From Pleurodeles waltl (lineage: Eukaryota > Chordata > Amphibia > Caudata > Salamandridae), in the NCBI RefSeq assembly GCF_031143425.1, contig NC_090451.1, positions 347,456,339-347,520,338 of the forward strand: a stretch of DNA of 64,000 nucleotides. The letters run 5' to 3'. The position numbers and the translations under genes are program-made. Below the pieces are notes generated by a model. That model made no database searches, was not told the origin of the DNA, and was given only the letters and a program-made list of their open reading frames with translations. Positions 1 to 11,977 of this stretch are shown one piece after another. Position 1 is the stretch's first letter. The number at the start of each line of letters is the position of its first letter.

Positions 1-88
1 GACTACTCTGTTGAAATTGTTCTGAAAAAATTGGTGCTGGTGTAAATAAAAATCTAATTCTACTTCTCAGTAAAGATGTAAAGACTTT

Positions 89-648
89 GGCCCTGATTCT
101 AAGCTTGGCGGGCGGCGGTAGCCGCCCGCCAAGCGGGAACCGCCAGAAGACCGTACCGCGGTCAAAAGACCGCGGCGGTCATTCTGGGTTTCCCACTGGG
201 CTGGCGGGCGACCGCCGAAAGTCCGCCCGCCAGCCCAGCGGGAAACACCCTTCCCACGAGGACGCCGGCTCAGAATGGAGCCGGCGGAGTGGGAAGGTGC
301 GACGGGTGCAGTTGCACCTGTCGCGAATTTCAGTGTCTGCAAAGCAGACACTGAAATTCTTTGTGGGGCCCCCAGGGGCCCCACGGCACCCCATACCACC
401 ATCCTGTTCCTGGCGGGTGAACCGCCAGGAACAGGATGGCGGTATGGGGTGTCAGAATCCCCATGGCGGCGCGCATGGCGGATTCCCATGGGCAGCGGAA
501 AGTCGGCGGTACACCGCCGGCTTTCCGCTTCTGGCCGCGGCTGTACCGCCGCGGTCAGAATGCCCGGCGGAGCACCGCCAGCCTGTTGGCGGTGCTACCG
601 CCAACCTCCGCCCTGGCGGTATTTACCGCCAGGGTCAGAATGACCCCC
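89..648. mobile_element. Miniature Harbinger-type element built of consecutive hairpins
   Basis: A GC-rich non-coding block flanked by TTT on both sides (86-88 and 649-651), which fits a 3-bp target duplication. Its right end reads GGTCAGAATGACCCCC, related to the ends of the large Harbinger copies. Almost all of it folds as successive local hairpins: 103-116/121-134 (perfect, 14 bp), 149-163/168-180, 188-210/224-246 (22 of 23), 246-257/289-299 enclosing 263-271/278-286, 325-340/344-359 (perfect, 16 bp), 363-372/375-384, 387-416/422-451 (29 of 30), 495-509/514-528, 531-541/548-558, 566-579/588-602 and 611-621/624-634. The motif TCAGAAT recurs at several junctions or loops. No protein is encoded. 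The short open frames here are products of the palindromes. Confidence 0.7.
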
Positions 649-2298
649 TTTGTTTTGGACTCTGGATATCCACTATAAGTCCAAGAGGGTGGGGTCCATA
701 ACAGATTTTGAGAATAATCACTGACAATTTGAATTATAACTAATTCATACCAATGTGTAGTGAATTTTGGGCTAGCCACAGATTATGCAATTTCCATTTC
801 ATTCAAATGTCTGTAAATGTATACAATATAAATATCCTGAAACCCTGCATTGATTGCAGTCTCTTCTACCTATGCTGAATACCTCTGTCTTAGAATCCTA
901 CACTGCTAAACTTTCACTAAACAAATCTAAACTAAAAAAAGGATAAACTGTATAGTACACACAGGAAATTGTTATTGTGATGATCTTAGACATGGGCTTG
1001 CATTAGTTAAACGTGTCTTGGGATGTGTGAAATTCAGTCCTTCTTCAAATAAATGTGAATATCATTATATGAAGGAATTCTGTTTGAGTGATCTAAAGTC
1101 AGTAAATTCTGACACCTTCCTTAAGTACATTTTATCAAGGTCATCTCGCCCTTAGCATACTACACATCACCTCTTGGTAGGATTATTGTGGGTCACTTTC
1201 TTCAAGGTCTATATTGTGTACTAAAAGGCAGACGATTTATTTTTGATTCCCACAGTGACCCAACGCCAGAATCATGTATACTCTTTACATGCTTATGAAT
1301 TTTCCCTTCACTCACAACCTAAAACTTTTGAAGCCCTTTAGGTCTTATTCCCCACTTCAGACTTTTCTGACCCGGTGACCTATTTTGCCCTAGCTCTTTT
1401 GTCACATTTAGGGTCACAGTTACAGAGCATTCACTCTAACTCAAATACTTGAGCCACTCTGCCATTAACTCCAACTCAAACTTTTGTCACTCAGATATTG
1501 AGACTGAGATACCGAGAAATATTTTGGAGTTGATTTGGTTGCACATAAATTAACAAATTGTTTGAGTATTACTTACAAGTGGTTACTAATTTAAGCATAT
1601 GATTATTAAGACATGCATTGCATTGTTATTTTCAAACAACTGATCATTCAACATGTAGGCCCTCTCTGTATAGGCACATAACTCCACTGTCATTAGTTCA
1701 TGATGAGAGTCTTTCTTCCATCTCAGTGCCCTCCCATTTTGCCAACTTCAAGGGTTTATTTTCTGACTGTTGGCTTGCCCTTTTTATGCCCTGCTCTCAC
1801 CAGATTTAGGCTAGGATTGTTGTGTTTGCCAGTTGATCCTTTGTGGGCATACCTTTTACTCAAAATCTGACACCCTATCTTCATAGGGTTTGGGGGTCAG
1901 AGGGGAAAAGTGGGTTGTCTACATTTGCATTCTCATAATATGCAACACAGCAAGGCAAATGAGACAAAGAGAGGTCAAGGTTGAGAAATTCCCGTATTTC
2001 AGGACTGCATTTAAACCTCAACAGTTTCTTTGTGTAGTGAAACTTGCAGGGAGCCGATAAGGATGAGGATTAGGGTGTGATTCACAAAAAGGTAAGGGTT
2101 ATAAATCTCAGGAACTTTCAATGAGGCAGGGCCTTCTATTTAGTTGTGAAGGAAACAAGATGATTAAAAACTGAAGTGATGCCTAGGAGTCATCATTACT
2201 CCTGCATCTAATGGGTCAACATGTTTTAGCCACTTCATGATCAATTTGAAGTGTCTTATTTCTTGTTTCCACTACCTCTCTGCAACTCTCAATGTTAT
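649..2298. other. Unannotated AT-rich stretch
   Basis: I see no gene, recognisable element end or tandem array here. Base composition is ordinary and AT-rich, and open frames are short and unconvincing. Confidence 0.5.
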
Positions 2299-4397
2299 TG
2301 TTGGACCTGACCTGTTTCGCACGGTTATCCCCAAACATTTTGCGTTCTTCCTCCTATTTTTCTGACCTGTTTATGTTGGCTTTAGGACTCTGGGAACTTT
2401 ACCACTTCTAACCAATGCTGAAGTCCATATGCTTTCTGTCTAAGTTGTGTTGGTGATTGGTGTCTTCATGATTGCCATATCTGATTTACTAGGGAGTCTC
2501 TAGAATAATGCACCATGTGTGCCCAGGGCCTGTTAATCAAATGTGACTAGCTGGCCTGCAGCACCAGCTGTGCCACCCACATGAGTAGCCCTGTAAACAT
2601 GTCTCAGACCTGCCACTGCAGTGTTTGTGTGTGCAGTTTTAAACTGCCAGTTCGACCTGGCAGGTGTACCCACTTGCCAGACCCACACCTTCCCTTTTAC
2701 TACATGTATGTCACACCCAAAGTTTGCCCAAGGAAGCCCCATGGGCAGGGTGAAGTGTATTTAACAGGTAGGACACATATGTGTGTTTTTTCATGTTCTG
2801 ATAGTAAAATACGGCTAAATTCGTTTTTCACTATTGCAAGGTCTATCTCTCCCATAGGTGAACATAGGGATTGTCTTGAAATATCTTTCAAGTGTAATTT
2901 CCCATTGGCAGTAGATAGAAATGTACAGTTTGGGGTCTCAGAACTCTAAATTTGAAAATATATTTTTTGGTGAAGTTGGTTTTTAGATTGTAAGTTTGAA
3001 AATGCCACTTTAAGAAAGTGGGCATTTTCTTGCGTAACCATTCTGTGCCTCTGTCTGGCTGTCGAATACATGTCTGGGTCAGGATGACACTTGAGTTGTT
3101 TGTGAATTCACTGTAGACAGTCACACAAAGGGAGATGAGGTGTTTCCTGCCTATCCTGATGGGTCTTCCTGGCCTAGAGTGGTGTGAGGAGCTGATGCTT
3201 GCACCTGAATAGGGCTGTGCCTGTCCTTACACAAACCAGTCCCCAACCCCCCAGAGTGTGGCCAAGGCCAGGGCAGGAAAGGCAGGGTCTTGTGCACGGC
3301 AAAGTCTTTGCTTCGAAGTTTGCCTACTTCAAAGGCAGAAATGAGTATAAGTTTTGTATCTCTGAGACTACAACTTCAGAAGACTTCTGGTCTGAGGGCA
3401 TTCTGCCAGGGAGAAGAGCTAGATGCTGTAGGAGGAGCTGCCACTCTGCCTGTTGCTTTGCTGGCCTGCTGCTTGCTGCATCTGCCCTGGGAGCTAAAGG
3501 ACTGGACTCTCTTTCTACATCCTGCTTTCCAAAGTTCTCCAAGGGCTTGAACTGAGCTTGCCTCCTGTTAAGAAGTCTCAGGGACATCAACGATGTCTGC
3601 CAGTGCCTGGGCTCTTCCTCTGAGAATTGTGACTTGCCAAGTTGTACCAAATCCAGTCCCTTGGAAGTGGAAGTTGGTGACCTGAAGACAAATCCATGTA
3701 CCGAGCTGTTGCAACTGAAAAATCGACACAGCGCCTGTACCGAAGCTGAAAAATCAATGCAGCGCTTATCTTGCAGCTGCGGATGCTACGCATCTCCTGC
3801 CTCAGCACGGATTAATCTTTGCTGTGCGTCTCAATTTTCCATGCATCACCCCAGGGCATAATTTTCTTCATGGATGCTGCACTGCGGTAAGGATTCAACG
3901 CATCGCCTTTCCTGCAAGGAAAAGAATTGACACATCACCAACCCAGCGGAAAAGAATCAACGTATTGCCTGTCCAGTGGGAAAAGAATCAACGTATCGCT
4001 TGCTTTTCCGATGCATCACCTCTTTTGCGGCCCACAACGTCTTTACTTTTGACGCATCCAAGGTACTGTGTGTTATAAGGATACAACCATTGATTCTTCA
4101 GGATTAAGACTCTTTTAAACCTGAAAGTGATATCCCTATTTGTGTATGTTGGTTTTTTGTTTTGGTCTTGTTTAACTTAGATAAATATTAGCTATTTTTC
4201 CAATCTGGTATTACAGTGTGTGTATGTATAAATGCTTCAAACATTGCCTCGGAGATAAGCCTGCGTGCTTGAGCCAAGCTACCAAGGGGGTGAGCAGGGA
4301 TTATCTTAGGTGTGTGACTCGCTTTCCTGACTTGAGTGAGGGTCCCTACATGGACAGCATGCAAACTGTCTGTTAACTAGAGACCCCATTTCTAACA
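2299..4397 (+). mobile_element. LTR-like dispersed repeat, copy 1
   Basis: This 2.1-kb block begins TGTTGGAC and ends TTCTAACA, the TG...CA form of a long terminal repeat. It is flanked by GTTAT (2294-2298) and GTTAC (4398-4402), a 4-of-5 match to a 5-bp target duplication. The same sequence, clearly alignable over its length, recurs at 18023-20212, inverted at 22699-25060, and from 63763. Shared landmarks include the segment around 2540-2700 with paired CCACCCACAT and TTTTAAACTGCCA motifs, and the A/T-rich segment at 2960-3030. No internal retroviral genes are attached, so it is either a solo LTR or a non-coding element of similar form. Its transcriptional orientation is not established; the strand given is only relative to the other copies. 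Confidence 0.6.
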
Positions 4398-5619
4398 GTT
4401 ACATAGTATTTCCCTTTTCTGTGCTCCAAGAAGCACATAAGTGTTATATAGTTCCTTGCAATGAAGTAGGGAAGGTGTGGGAAGGGGTAATTGAAAGTTA
4501 CTAACGGCAGAACAATGATCCTGTATATCCAAAACACTTGAGGTCTGATTATTCAGTCAAAACAAATGCTGACTCCACTGACTTATCCTAATGTGACCAA
4601 TTTAGAGTCTTCAACATCACCGTCTTTGCTAGGGCTTCCCTCCTCCCTGCTACTTCCACATCCTGCCAAGATTCTGTTGTGCATCCTTGTATACATCGTT
4701 GAATTAATTTTTTCAGCATTCATCATCTGCCTACCTCAAAGTTGTGCACCTGCTCCTGGGCACTATACCAGATTACAACTCTTGCTCCCCCGAAGCCTCA
4801 TTTTGCTTGCCTTGCATTTACTTATACTGTCATCCTTGCATGGTATTCATGGACAGTAATGTGGCACTAGATCTAGACCATGGATGTGATTTTGGAGTTG
4901 CCAGCGTATTGCAGCGGTGACCCCTGGCTTGCCGTTTGTAACCCCTGGCACCACCTTTGTGACCCCTGGCATCAGAGGTGGCAAATTCAGTGCGAGGAAC
5001 ACCCTAACAGCTCATCCTTCTGGAAGTCAGCTGGGGTTCCATTCTAATTATTTTCTGTAAATTTTTTATTATAGTACTATTCACTACTGGTGTAATAAAA
5101 GTGGTGTGCAGTTTGCTGGAATATGCCCTTCCATGCCAGCTGAGATGAACAAAAAATAAGTAATGTTGTGTGTGTGCTTGCGGGTGAGTGTATTTATATG
5201 AAAGAGTGTATGAAAGTGTGAATTTGTATGTATGTGTAAATATATGTGTGTGAGTGAAAGTGGAGATTAAAGGGAATGTGATGTCACTTCCGCTACCCTT
5301 GGCATTTTGGTGAATTGACATCCATGACCTGGATTTTACATCACTCATATAAGATACTAAAAAATGAGAGAGGTTTTCAAAGGATTATTGTGAAACTTTA
5401 AGCACTGGACATTAGGTGGGATAATAATACACAAATTAAGACATTCCATCACTATTCTAGTTAGTACGGCCATTTCTGTCACTTCACTATTTTTTTCAAT
5501 ACTAAACAAAAGGACATTGATGCACATACAGGTAGCAACATCTGTCTCACCATTAGGTAATTAGTCTGGAGCTATTGCATTCCAGGAAAAATATACATAT
5601 CTTGTTCTGTAGACCTAAG
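4398..5619. other. Mostly unannotated stretch with small simple repeats
   Basis: No gene is supported. It contains a three-copy 21-bp repeat of a CCCCTGGC-bearing unit at 4915-4975 and a degenerate TG-rich microsatellite at 5163-5262. Confidence 0.45.
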
Positions 5620-6840
5620 ACCCCAGTGGACAAAGCAGTGAAAGAAGAGCTTATTGCTAAATTGTACATGTTTCACTCTGATAACAAGGACTAAGCTAGA
5701 CTACAGGTACACTAGAAAACACAGAAGGCCTTTCTACATGATATATTTACTAAGGTTCCCTGGATATTTGACAGGAACAGGAAGGAGAACTTCCACAAAT
5801 TAGAAGTAAATAAGGATATGTTACTTTTGGTGATTTTATCAAATACATAGGATTACATGTACTTAATAGGATTCAAGACCTAAAAAAGATGTATCATTCT
5901 AAACTCCATGCAGCAGTCTCTAAAAGATGAGAAACTAAATCAATAATTGAATTAGAGCAAGGAGAAAAAAGTGACTTGTCTTGGAAGTTAAATCTTAGAC
6001 AAATTAGACATTTAATTGAGAAAATTGTTTCCCCTTTCAGTCAAAAGTTATTCAGGTGCAGAAATTCCAGAAGCACTGTTTAACTTTTAACAAAGTATAT
6101 ATACAGACAATCTACCCCAATCCTTCTTTGAAATAGATGCCTGGTATGCGAGGCAAGACGTACCAGAATTTAACTCAAATTTGCCTGTGATATTGGACTT
6201 TATCATTATGGAATAAGAGATTGTGAGGTTCATCAATGATTTTAAAAAGATAAGCCTGGGGGACCAGATGCCCACTGGCCATAATGTACTAAATAATGTT
6301 ACCTAATAACAATGATAAAATATGGAATCTAGTAAATTTGATTTTACTAGGAGGTTATTTTGAATCCCAGGCTCAAGCCAATATTCCAGGCTTTCTCAAA
6401 CTTTGTAAGTAGCACAAAGTCTGCAAGAGTTATAGACAAATGTTAGTTTTAAACTCTAATGCCAATCCATTTGCTAGCATTATCTCAGCTAGACAGAATC
6501 ACCTGCTGCTCACTTTACTGATTATTGAGAATCATATTGGTATTAAATCACCAACGTCCTGATTGGTATAATTGATGTCATTATTTAAAAAGAAATTCCC
6601 TTGACACGTAAGACAGTTGATGCAGACAAGGCATTTAATATGGTTTACTGGACCTACTTGCAGCATGTGTTAAGACACTGCCAGGGAAGAAATCTAATTG
6701 TTATGTCCCTTCCTGTGTCTTTGGTGAGAAATGAAAATTTTAAGAAATATCAAATGGAACATTCAAATAATGGATTAAAGTATTGTAAACTTGCCGCAGT
6801 CAGGAGCTCATTTTAAATCATTGACTTTATTTTTCAAATC
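5620..6840 (+). pseudogene. L1-type reverse transcriptase relic
   Basis: Translated in shifting forward frames, this stretch keeps the order of L1-type reverse transcriptase blocks. A segment near 6215-6300 resembles the region before the fingers with a degraded 'SPGPDG' motif (read here as KKISLGDQMPTGHN). A segment at about 6429-6520 resembles 'SYRPISLLN...AKI' (SYRQMLVLNSNANPFASII). The clearest is at 6604-6665, DADKAFNMVYWTYLQHVL, matching the family's 'DAEKAFDRVEW.YL' block, which carries the first catalytic aspartate. There are many stops and frameshifts, and the downstream palm motif is not visible. It is an old, inactive copy. The assignment rests on motif order, not on a search. Confidence 0.6.
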
Positions 6841-7009
6841 TTGTTGGTTCTCTTTCCAAACTATGAATATATCATCACTATATCTAATGTTTCTGATCTT
6901 TCCTGAACACTCAACATATCTATGGTGTCAAACTGATGCATAAGCAAATTCATGGAAAATGTGGCCACATTGGAAACAATACATGTTCTTGTGATATGTA
7001 GCAATATGT
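6841..7009. other. Unassigned repeat flank next to Harbinger copy A
   Basis: Sequence of unknown origin that joins abruptly to the 54-bp tandem array at about 7010. It may belong to the decayed LINE or to another repeat. Confidence 0.35.
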
Positions 7010-7010
7010 A

Positions 7011-7712
7011 GCCCTCCTGGGCTGTGACTCTGGCGGTGGTCTCCGGACCAGTGACGATACTTGAGCCCTCCTGGGCTGTGTCTCTGGCGGTGGTCTCTGG
7101 ACCAGTTACGATACTTGAGCCCTCCTGGGCTGTGACTCTGGCGGTGGTCTCTGGACCAGTGACGATACTTGAGCCCTCCTGGGCTGTGACTCTGGCGGTG
7201 GTCTCTGGACCAGTGTCGATACTTGAGCCCTCCTGGGCTGTGACTCTGGCGGTGGTCTCTGGACCAGTGACCATACTTGAGCCCTCCTGGACTGTGACTC
7301 TGGCGGTGGTCTCTGGACCAGTTACGATACCTGAGCCCTCCTGGGCTGTGACTCTGGCGGTGGTCTCTGGACCAGTGACGATACTTGAGCACTCCTGGGC
7401 TGTGACTCTGGCGGTGGTCTCTGGACCAGTGACGTTACTTGAGCCCTCCTGGGCTGTGACTCTGGCGGTGGTCTCTGGACCAGTTACGATACTTGAGCCC
7501 TCCTGGGCTGTGACTCTGGCGGTGGTCTCTGGACCAGTGACGATACTTGAGCCCTCCTGGGCTGTGACTCTGGCGGTGGTCTCTGGACCAGTGTCGATAC
7601 TTGAGCCCTCCTGGGCTGTGACTCTGGCGGTGGTCTCTGGACCAGTGACCATACTTGAGCCCTCCTGGGCTGTGACTCTGGCGGTGGTCTCTGGACCAGT
7701 GACGACGGTGCT
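7011..7712 (-). repeat. 54-bp tandem array (18-residue repeats of gene 3 tail)
   Basis: About 13 copies of a 54-bp unit, with only scattered substitutions. On the minus strand it continues the gene 3 frame and reads as an 18-residue repeat, GPETTARVTAQEGSSIVT. Long open frames in every orientation are a consequence of a unit length divisible by three. Near-identity between units suggests recent expansion or homogenisation. Copy B has a completely different repeat at the same place. Confidence 0.9.
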
Positions 7713-10174
7713 GGCGGTTGTGTCTGGACCACCGGAAATGATGGCGCACTTCTCCGCCGTGACACTCACAACAGGCTGGGCAGACTTCCTCTGGACCTTC
7801 CCCACCTTTTTTGGAGTTACAGCTGACTCACCAATCGCCTTCGATCCCATTTCACTTGTTGTCCCACCAGGAGTCTTGCCACGGTCCCATCGTCCACTCT
7901 CCAATTTCGGAGCCTTTACAGGGGGTGGGCTGCCTGTGCCTTGGCTCCGGGTCCTACTGCCTGCCCTGGTGGACGGTGCACTCCAAAAACCATGAACAGC
8001 ACCACTGGTCCTGGAAGCTTTTTGGCTGAGGCGCTACGACGGACTGATGAATTGGAGGGGGGGGGGGGGGGGGCAAAAAGGTCAACTTGACAGAGGGACA
8101 GTTTCTGACGAACACTGGGATGGGTAGCTGGAGGGGGTCTGTGAGTGGAGGAAGAGGAGGTGGTTGTAGGAGGTGTCACTTTAGCTGTTTTGGGTGCAGG
8201 TGCAGGTACTGGAGGCTGTTGTGAGGTGGATGGATGTTGGGTGAGTGATTTCCGGCGTTTGGGTACTTTGGGAGGGGGCGTCTCAGACACACTGGGAGAG
8301 GACACAGGGGACGTGTAAATGGCAGTGGAGGTGGTGAGTGCAGGTGAGCGGCATGTGGTGCTGGGTGTCATGGTGCGAGTCCTAGTGCCTGTAGATGTGG
8401 TGCATGCAGGTGTGTGTGTAGACGAGACTGGGAGGGAGGATGGAGAAGAGGAGGAGGGGGACACAGTGGAGACAGTGGATGTTGCAGTGTCTGTATGGGT
8501 GTGATGATTGTGTGAGTGCTTGTGGTGTGTGTGGTGCCTATGTTTGCTTGAGCTACTTAGGTGTGTTGACTTGTCTGCATGCTGGTCTGTAGGTGTGCTT
8601 GGGATGGGCTGGGATACAGAGCATTGGGTCTGGGTGGAGGAAGTTGGAGGGGGGAGGCTGGACACAGGGACAATTGCTGCCATCAGTGCTGAGGCCAGAG
8701 ATTGCAGGGTTCGCTGAAGGGCAGCCTGACCAGAATGAATGCCCTCCAGGAATGCATTACCGTGTTGCAACTCCCTTTCTACACCCTGGATGGCATTCAC
8801 AATGGTAGACTGCCCAACAGTGAGTGACCTGAGGAGGTCAATGGCCTCCTCACTGAGGGCAGCAGGGGTGGCTGGGGCAGGGCCTGAAGTGCCAGAGGCG
8901 AAGGTGATGCCCACCCTCCTGGGTGAGCGGGCACGGGGCGAACGGTGAGGGGCTGCTGGGAGGGTGGTGCTGGTAGGGTGGGTGGCAGCTGTACCTGTAG
9001 AAGTGTGGCGCACAGATGGTGCCGCCACCACAGGGGACCTCACATATGGCTGACGAGTCTGTGTCGCTGGTTGGTGATCCGGTGGCTGACGTGAACCACC
9101 CCTCGCCCTCCGTCCCACTGGTGTATTCAGAGTCTGTGGTGTGGCCCTCCATGGCCATGTGGGATGCAGCTCCCTCGTGCTCCGGTGCCACTGTACCTCC
9201 CCCTGTTGATGCTGATGTACAAACGGACAGGGAGAGCAGGAAAAGGGGGGGAGACAGAAGAAAGAGAGTTTTAGTACATGGCATACCGCTACCGTTGGCG
9301 GACAAGACAGACGCAGCAGCCCCATGCACAACGCCACGCTCCTGCCCTCTGCACATGCAATTTGATGGATATGGGCTACATGGCAATGCTGGAAATCTGC
9401 GCACATGGATGCCACAGGGGCAACTATACCTCAACTTGCTAGTTTTCTGAGGTTGGGTAGAGTGCCACATGGCCTACATTACGGAGGGGCCTTGCCTAAC
9501 TAACTCGCCCTGGCCTATGGACACCCACAGCCCACCTCCCCCACCCACACACCGTCACTGCACGCAAAGTCCGCAGAATGAGTTTGTACTCACCCCCTTG
9601 TGTCTGCTGTGATGACCTTAAGCGCCCATCCAACTCCAGGTAGGCCACCGCCAGGATCTGGAACATCAGGGGGGCCATGTTACGATGGGCACCCCTCCCA
9701 CGTTGGGAGGCCATCCCCAGCTGAGCCTCCGCTGTCTTCTTGCTGCAGCGGCGAATGTCCTCCCATCTCTTCCGGCAGTGGGTGCCCCATCTCTGGTGGG
9801 CCCCCAGGGTCCGGACGTCCTTGGCGATGGCATGCCAAAGGTCCCTCTTCTGGTGGGCGCTGACCTACATGACATGCACAAGGGAAGAGGAACAGTCATT
9901 ACCAATTGCACCATCAATGTGTGTGGCCCCCTCAATACTCTGACCATGTGGCCCATTTATTCCCATGCTTTACTGTAGTATGACTTCTACCCCCTTCCCT
10001 CTTGCACCCAGCCCTCTCCACCCAGGCCTAGCCCCTACAACGTGCTCCCTGTGTACTAACCTGTTGGTTTGGAGGACCGTAGAGTAGCGTCTACTGGGGG
10101 AGGACCCTATCCACAAGTTTCTCCAACTCCTCCGATGTGAAGGCAGGGGCCCTTTCCCCAGACGCAGCAGCCAT
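7011..10174 (-). pseudogene. Harbinger gene 3 (copy A): Myb/SANT-like protein with repeat tail, broken
   Basis: Exon 1 is 10174-10061 (38 codons, donor GTTAGT), exon 2 is 9864-9594 (271 nt, donor GTGAGT) and exon 3 starts at 9202. These match copy B exactly in exon length and phase. Exons 1-2 form a Myb/SANT-like DNA-binding domain: FTSEELEKLVDRVL, then DLWHAIAKDVRTLG and THCRKRWEDIRR. Exon 3 carries a conserved helix (LSEEAIDLLRSLTVGQ, then a Q/E-rich stretch), a Ser/Thr/Pro/His-rich region and the 18-residue repeats. Defects are a TAG at codon 28 (10093-10091; Tyr in copy B), a frameshift near 9030-9050, another near 7910, a run of 17 Gs at 8057-8073, and loss of the 3' end at 7010. Role by family analogy: binding element DNA and assisting the transposase. 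The helix and tail have no function I can name. Confidence 0.75.
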
Positions 10175-10199
10175 CCTCGCTTCCAGACAGAGGTCACAG

Positions 10200-10570
10200 C
10201 AGCACTAGCAGTGAAGGTCCTCTCCTGTCGAAGGTCAGGTATCTAATGATTGAAGAGATAGAAAATGACGGTGACGACCGCGGCGGTGACGACCGCGGCG
10301 GTGACGTCAGCGGCGGGGCGCATCATCACCGCCGGCGCACCTGTTTATTGGCTCCTGGGACCCATAGGGTCCATTGTTAACCAATGCAGCATTGCGCCGC
10401 GCTCTACGACGGTGTGCAACGCCAGCGCTGTTACCCCACAATCCCATTGTCCCAGTTTAGAGGTCAGGCAGCCGCCATTTCAGGGGCCCACATGGATTCA
10501 TTTTTAAATGCGTCACACATACTGAGGCCTACACTCAACACACATACAGGAAGGGTTTATTCTCTGGGGT
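10200..10570. promoter_or_regulatory. CpG-rich region between gene 3 and transposase exon 2 (copy A)
   Basis: A CpG-rich block with repeated GACCGCGGCGG motifs at 10275-10310, a CCAAT-type box (ATTGGCTCC at 10348) and an AT-rich TTTTTAAATG at about 10501. It lies just upstream of gene 3 exon 1 on the minus strand and is conserved in position and content in copy B (37560-37870). It is probably the gene 3 promoter. No transcription start can be read from sequence alone. Confidence 0.45.
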
Positions 10571-10640
10571 AGTCTTGTGTGTGACTGTGGGTACATACCT
10601 GGAAGAATAGTGACTGTTTCTTCGCTGTTGTCCTTCGTAG

Positions 10641-11684
10641 GCACCGTCAGCTGGGACATATGAGAAGATGGCGGAATCCGCCAGTGTACCGACCGCTGGT
10701 GGACCTGTTGACAATGGAGGAGTGACATTTAATCGTGACCTACAGGTTTGACCGTGCCACAATCCAGGAACTGTGTACCCAGTTGGAGCCAGAGCTGATG
10801 TCACCAATCCGCCATCCGACTGGAATCCCCCCTGACGTGCAGGTGCTGTCAGTGCTCCATTTCCTTGCAAGTGGGTCATTTCAAACAACAGTGGCCATGA
10901 CATCAGGGATGTCCCAGCCTATGTTTTCCAACGTCTTGTCCAGAGTGTTGTCTGCCCTGCTGAAACACGTAAGGAGATACATCATTTTCCCTCAGGTGGA
11001 GGATTTGCCTACAGTGAAAGGTGACTTCTATGCCCTTGGACATATCCCCAACGTCATAGGTGCCATTGATGGGACCCATGTAGCTCTGGTCCCCCCCGCA
11101 GGAGTGAACAGGTGTACAGGAACAGGAAGAGTTATCATTTTATGAATGTCCAGATGGTGTGTTTGGCAGACCAGTACACCTCGCAGGTAAATGCTATGTT
11201 CCCTGGCTCAGTGCATGACGCCTACATCCTGCGCAATAGCAGCATCCCTGATATGATGGGTGAACTCCAGAGACACCGTGTATGGCTATTGGGGGACTCT
11301 GGTTACCCCAACCTTTCGTGGCTATTGACCCCAGTGAGGAATCCCAGGACCAGGGCAGAGGAACGGTACAATGAGGCCCATGGGCGGACTAGGAGGGTTA
11401 TCGAGCGCACCTTCAGCCTTCTAAAGGCCAGGTTCAGGTGCCTCCATATGACAGGTGGATCCCTATTCTACTCACCGAAGAAGGTGTGCGACATCATCAT
11501 CGCCTGCTCCATGCTCCATAACTTGGCTTTGCGACGCCAGGTGCCTTTTCTGCAGGAGGATGATCCAGATGACAGTGTTGTAGCAGCTGTGGAGCCTGTG
11601 GAGCCTGTGGACAGTGATGAGGATGAAGCTGAGGAAGACAAAAACGACAACAGGGAGTCAGTCATACAGCAATATTTCCAGTGA
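10641..11684 (+). pseudogene. Harbinger (HARBI1-like) transposase, copy A, broken
   Basis: An acceptor at 10639-10640 opens the exon. The DDE nuclease triad is visible: Asp in GAIDGTHVAL (codon 11068-11070), Asp in LLGDSGYP (11295-11297) and Glu in RRVIERTFSLLKARF (11403-11405). The protein ends with an acidic tail and stop at 11682-11684. It would cut at element ends and integrate the element. Defects are a TGA at 10723-10725 where copy B has Arg, and a frameshift at the 7-C run 11091-11097 (5 Cs in copy B). The first exon lies beyond the truncation at 7010. The intron that splits the exon just before the second Asp in copy B is cleanly absent here. Confidence 0.88.
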
Positions 11685-11971
11685 GACACAGGTGAGCACA
11701 TTTTCTATTTTACCTTTACATTCACTTTCACACATCTAACTATATCCTGTACCTCAATTTCACTCACTATTTGTTAACTGAGTTGTCCCCTTCCATTTCA
11801 TTTCCACAAATGTGCTAAACTACGTGTCAACTGTTTGCATCCTTGAAGGGCTTGTGATATGTGACATAGGTATGTTAGCCTTCCAATGGGTAACCCATTA
11901 TACACATGTAATTGATTATACAGATTTACAAATCATTGACTGACTCCGTTTTTTTTGGTGTTTGAAGGGTG
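11685..11971. other. Short spacer between convergent transposase and gene 2 ends (copy A)
   Basis: AT-rich 3'-UTR-like spacer with no further feature. In copy B the corresponding interval carries the solo LTR. Confidence 0.5.
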
Positions 11972-11977
11972 TTTATT
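11972..11977 (-). terminator. Polyadenylation signal of gene 2 (copy A)
   Basis: AATAAA on the minus strand, about 190 nt after the expected gene 2 stop. The same hexamer sits at the matching place in copy B (35231-35236), so it is the likely 3' end of gene 2. Confidence 0.6.

Noticed and set aside
7011..7712. CRISPR-like regular array
   Set aside because: Units are directly adjacent without unique spacers, and the context is a eukaryotic transposon.
7024..7995. Long plus-strand open frame of 323 codons
   Set aside because: It is the antisense of the 54-bp array; a unit length divisible by three keeps every frame open. The conserved gene 3 sense is minus.
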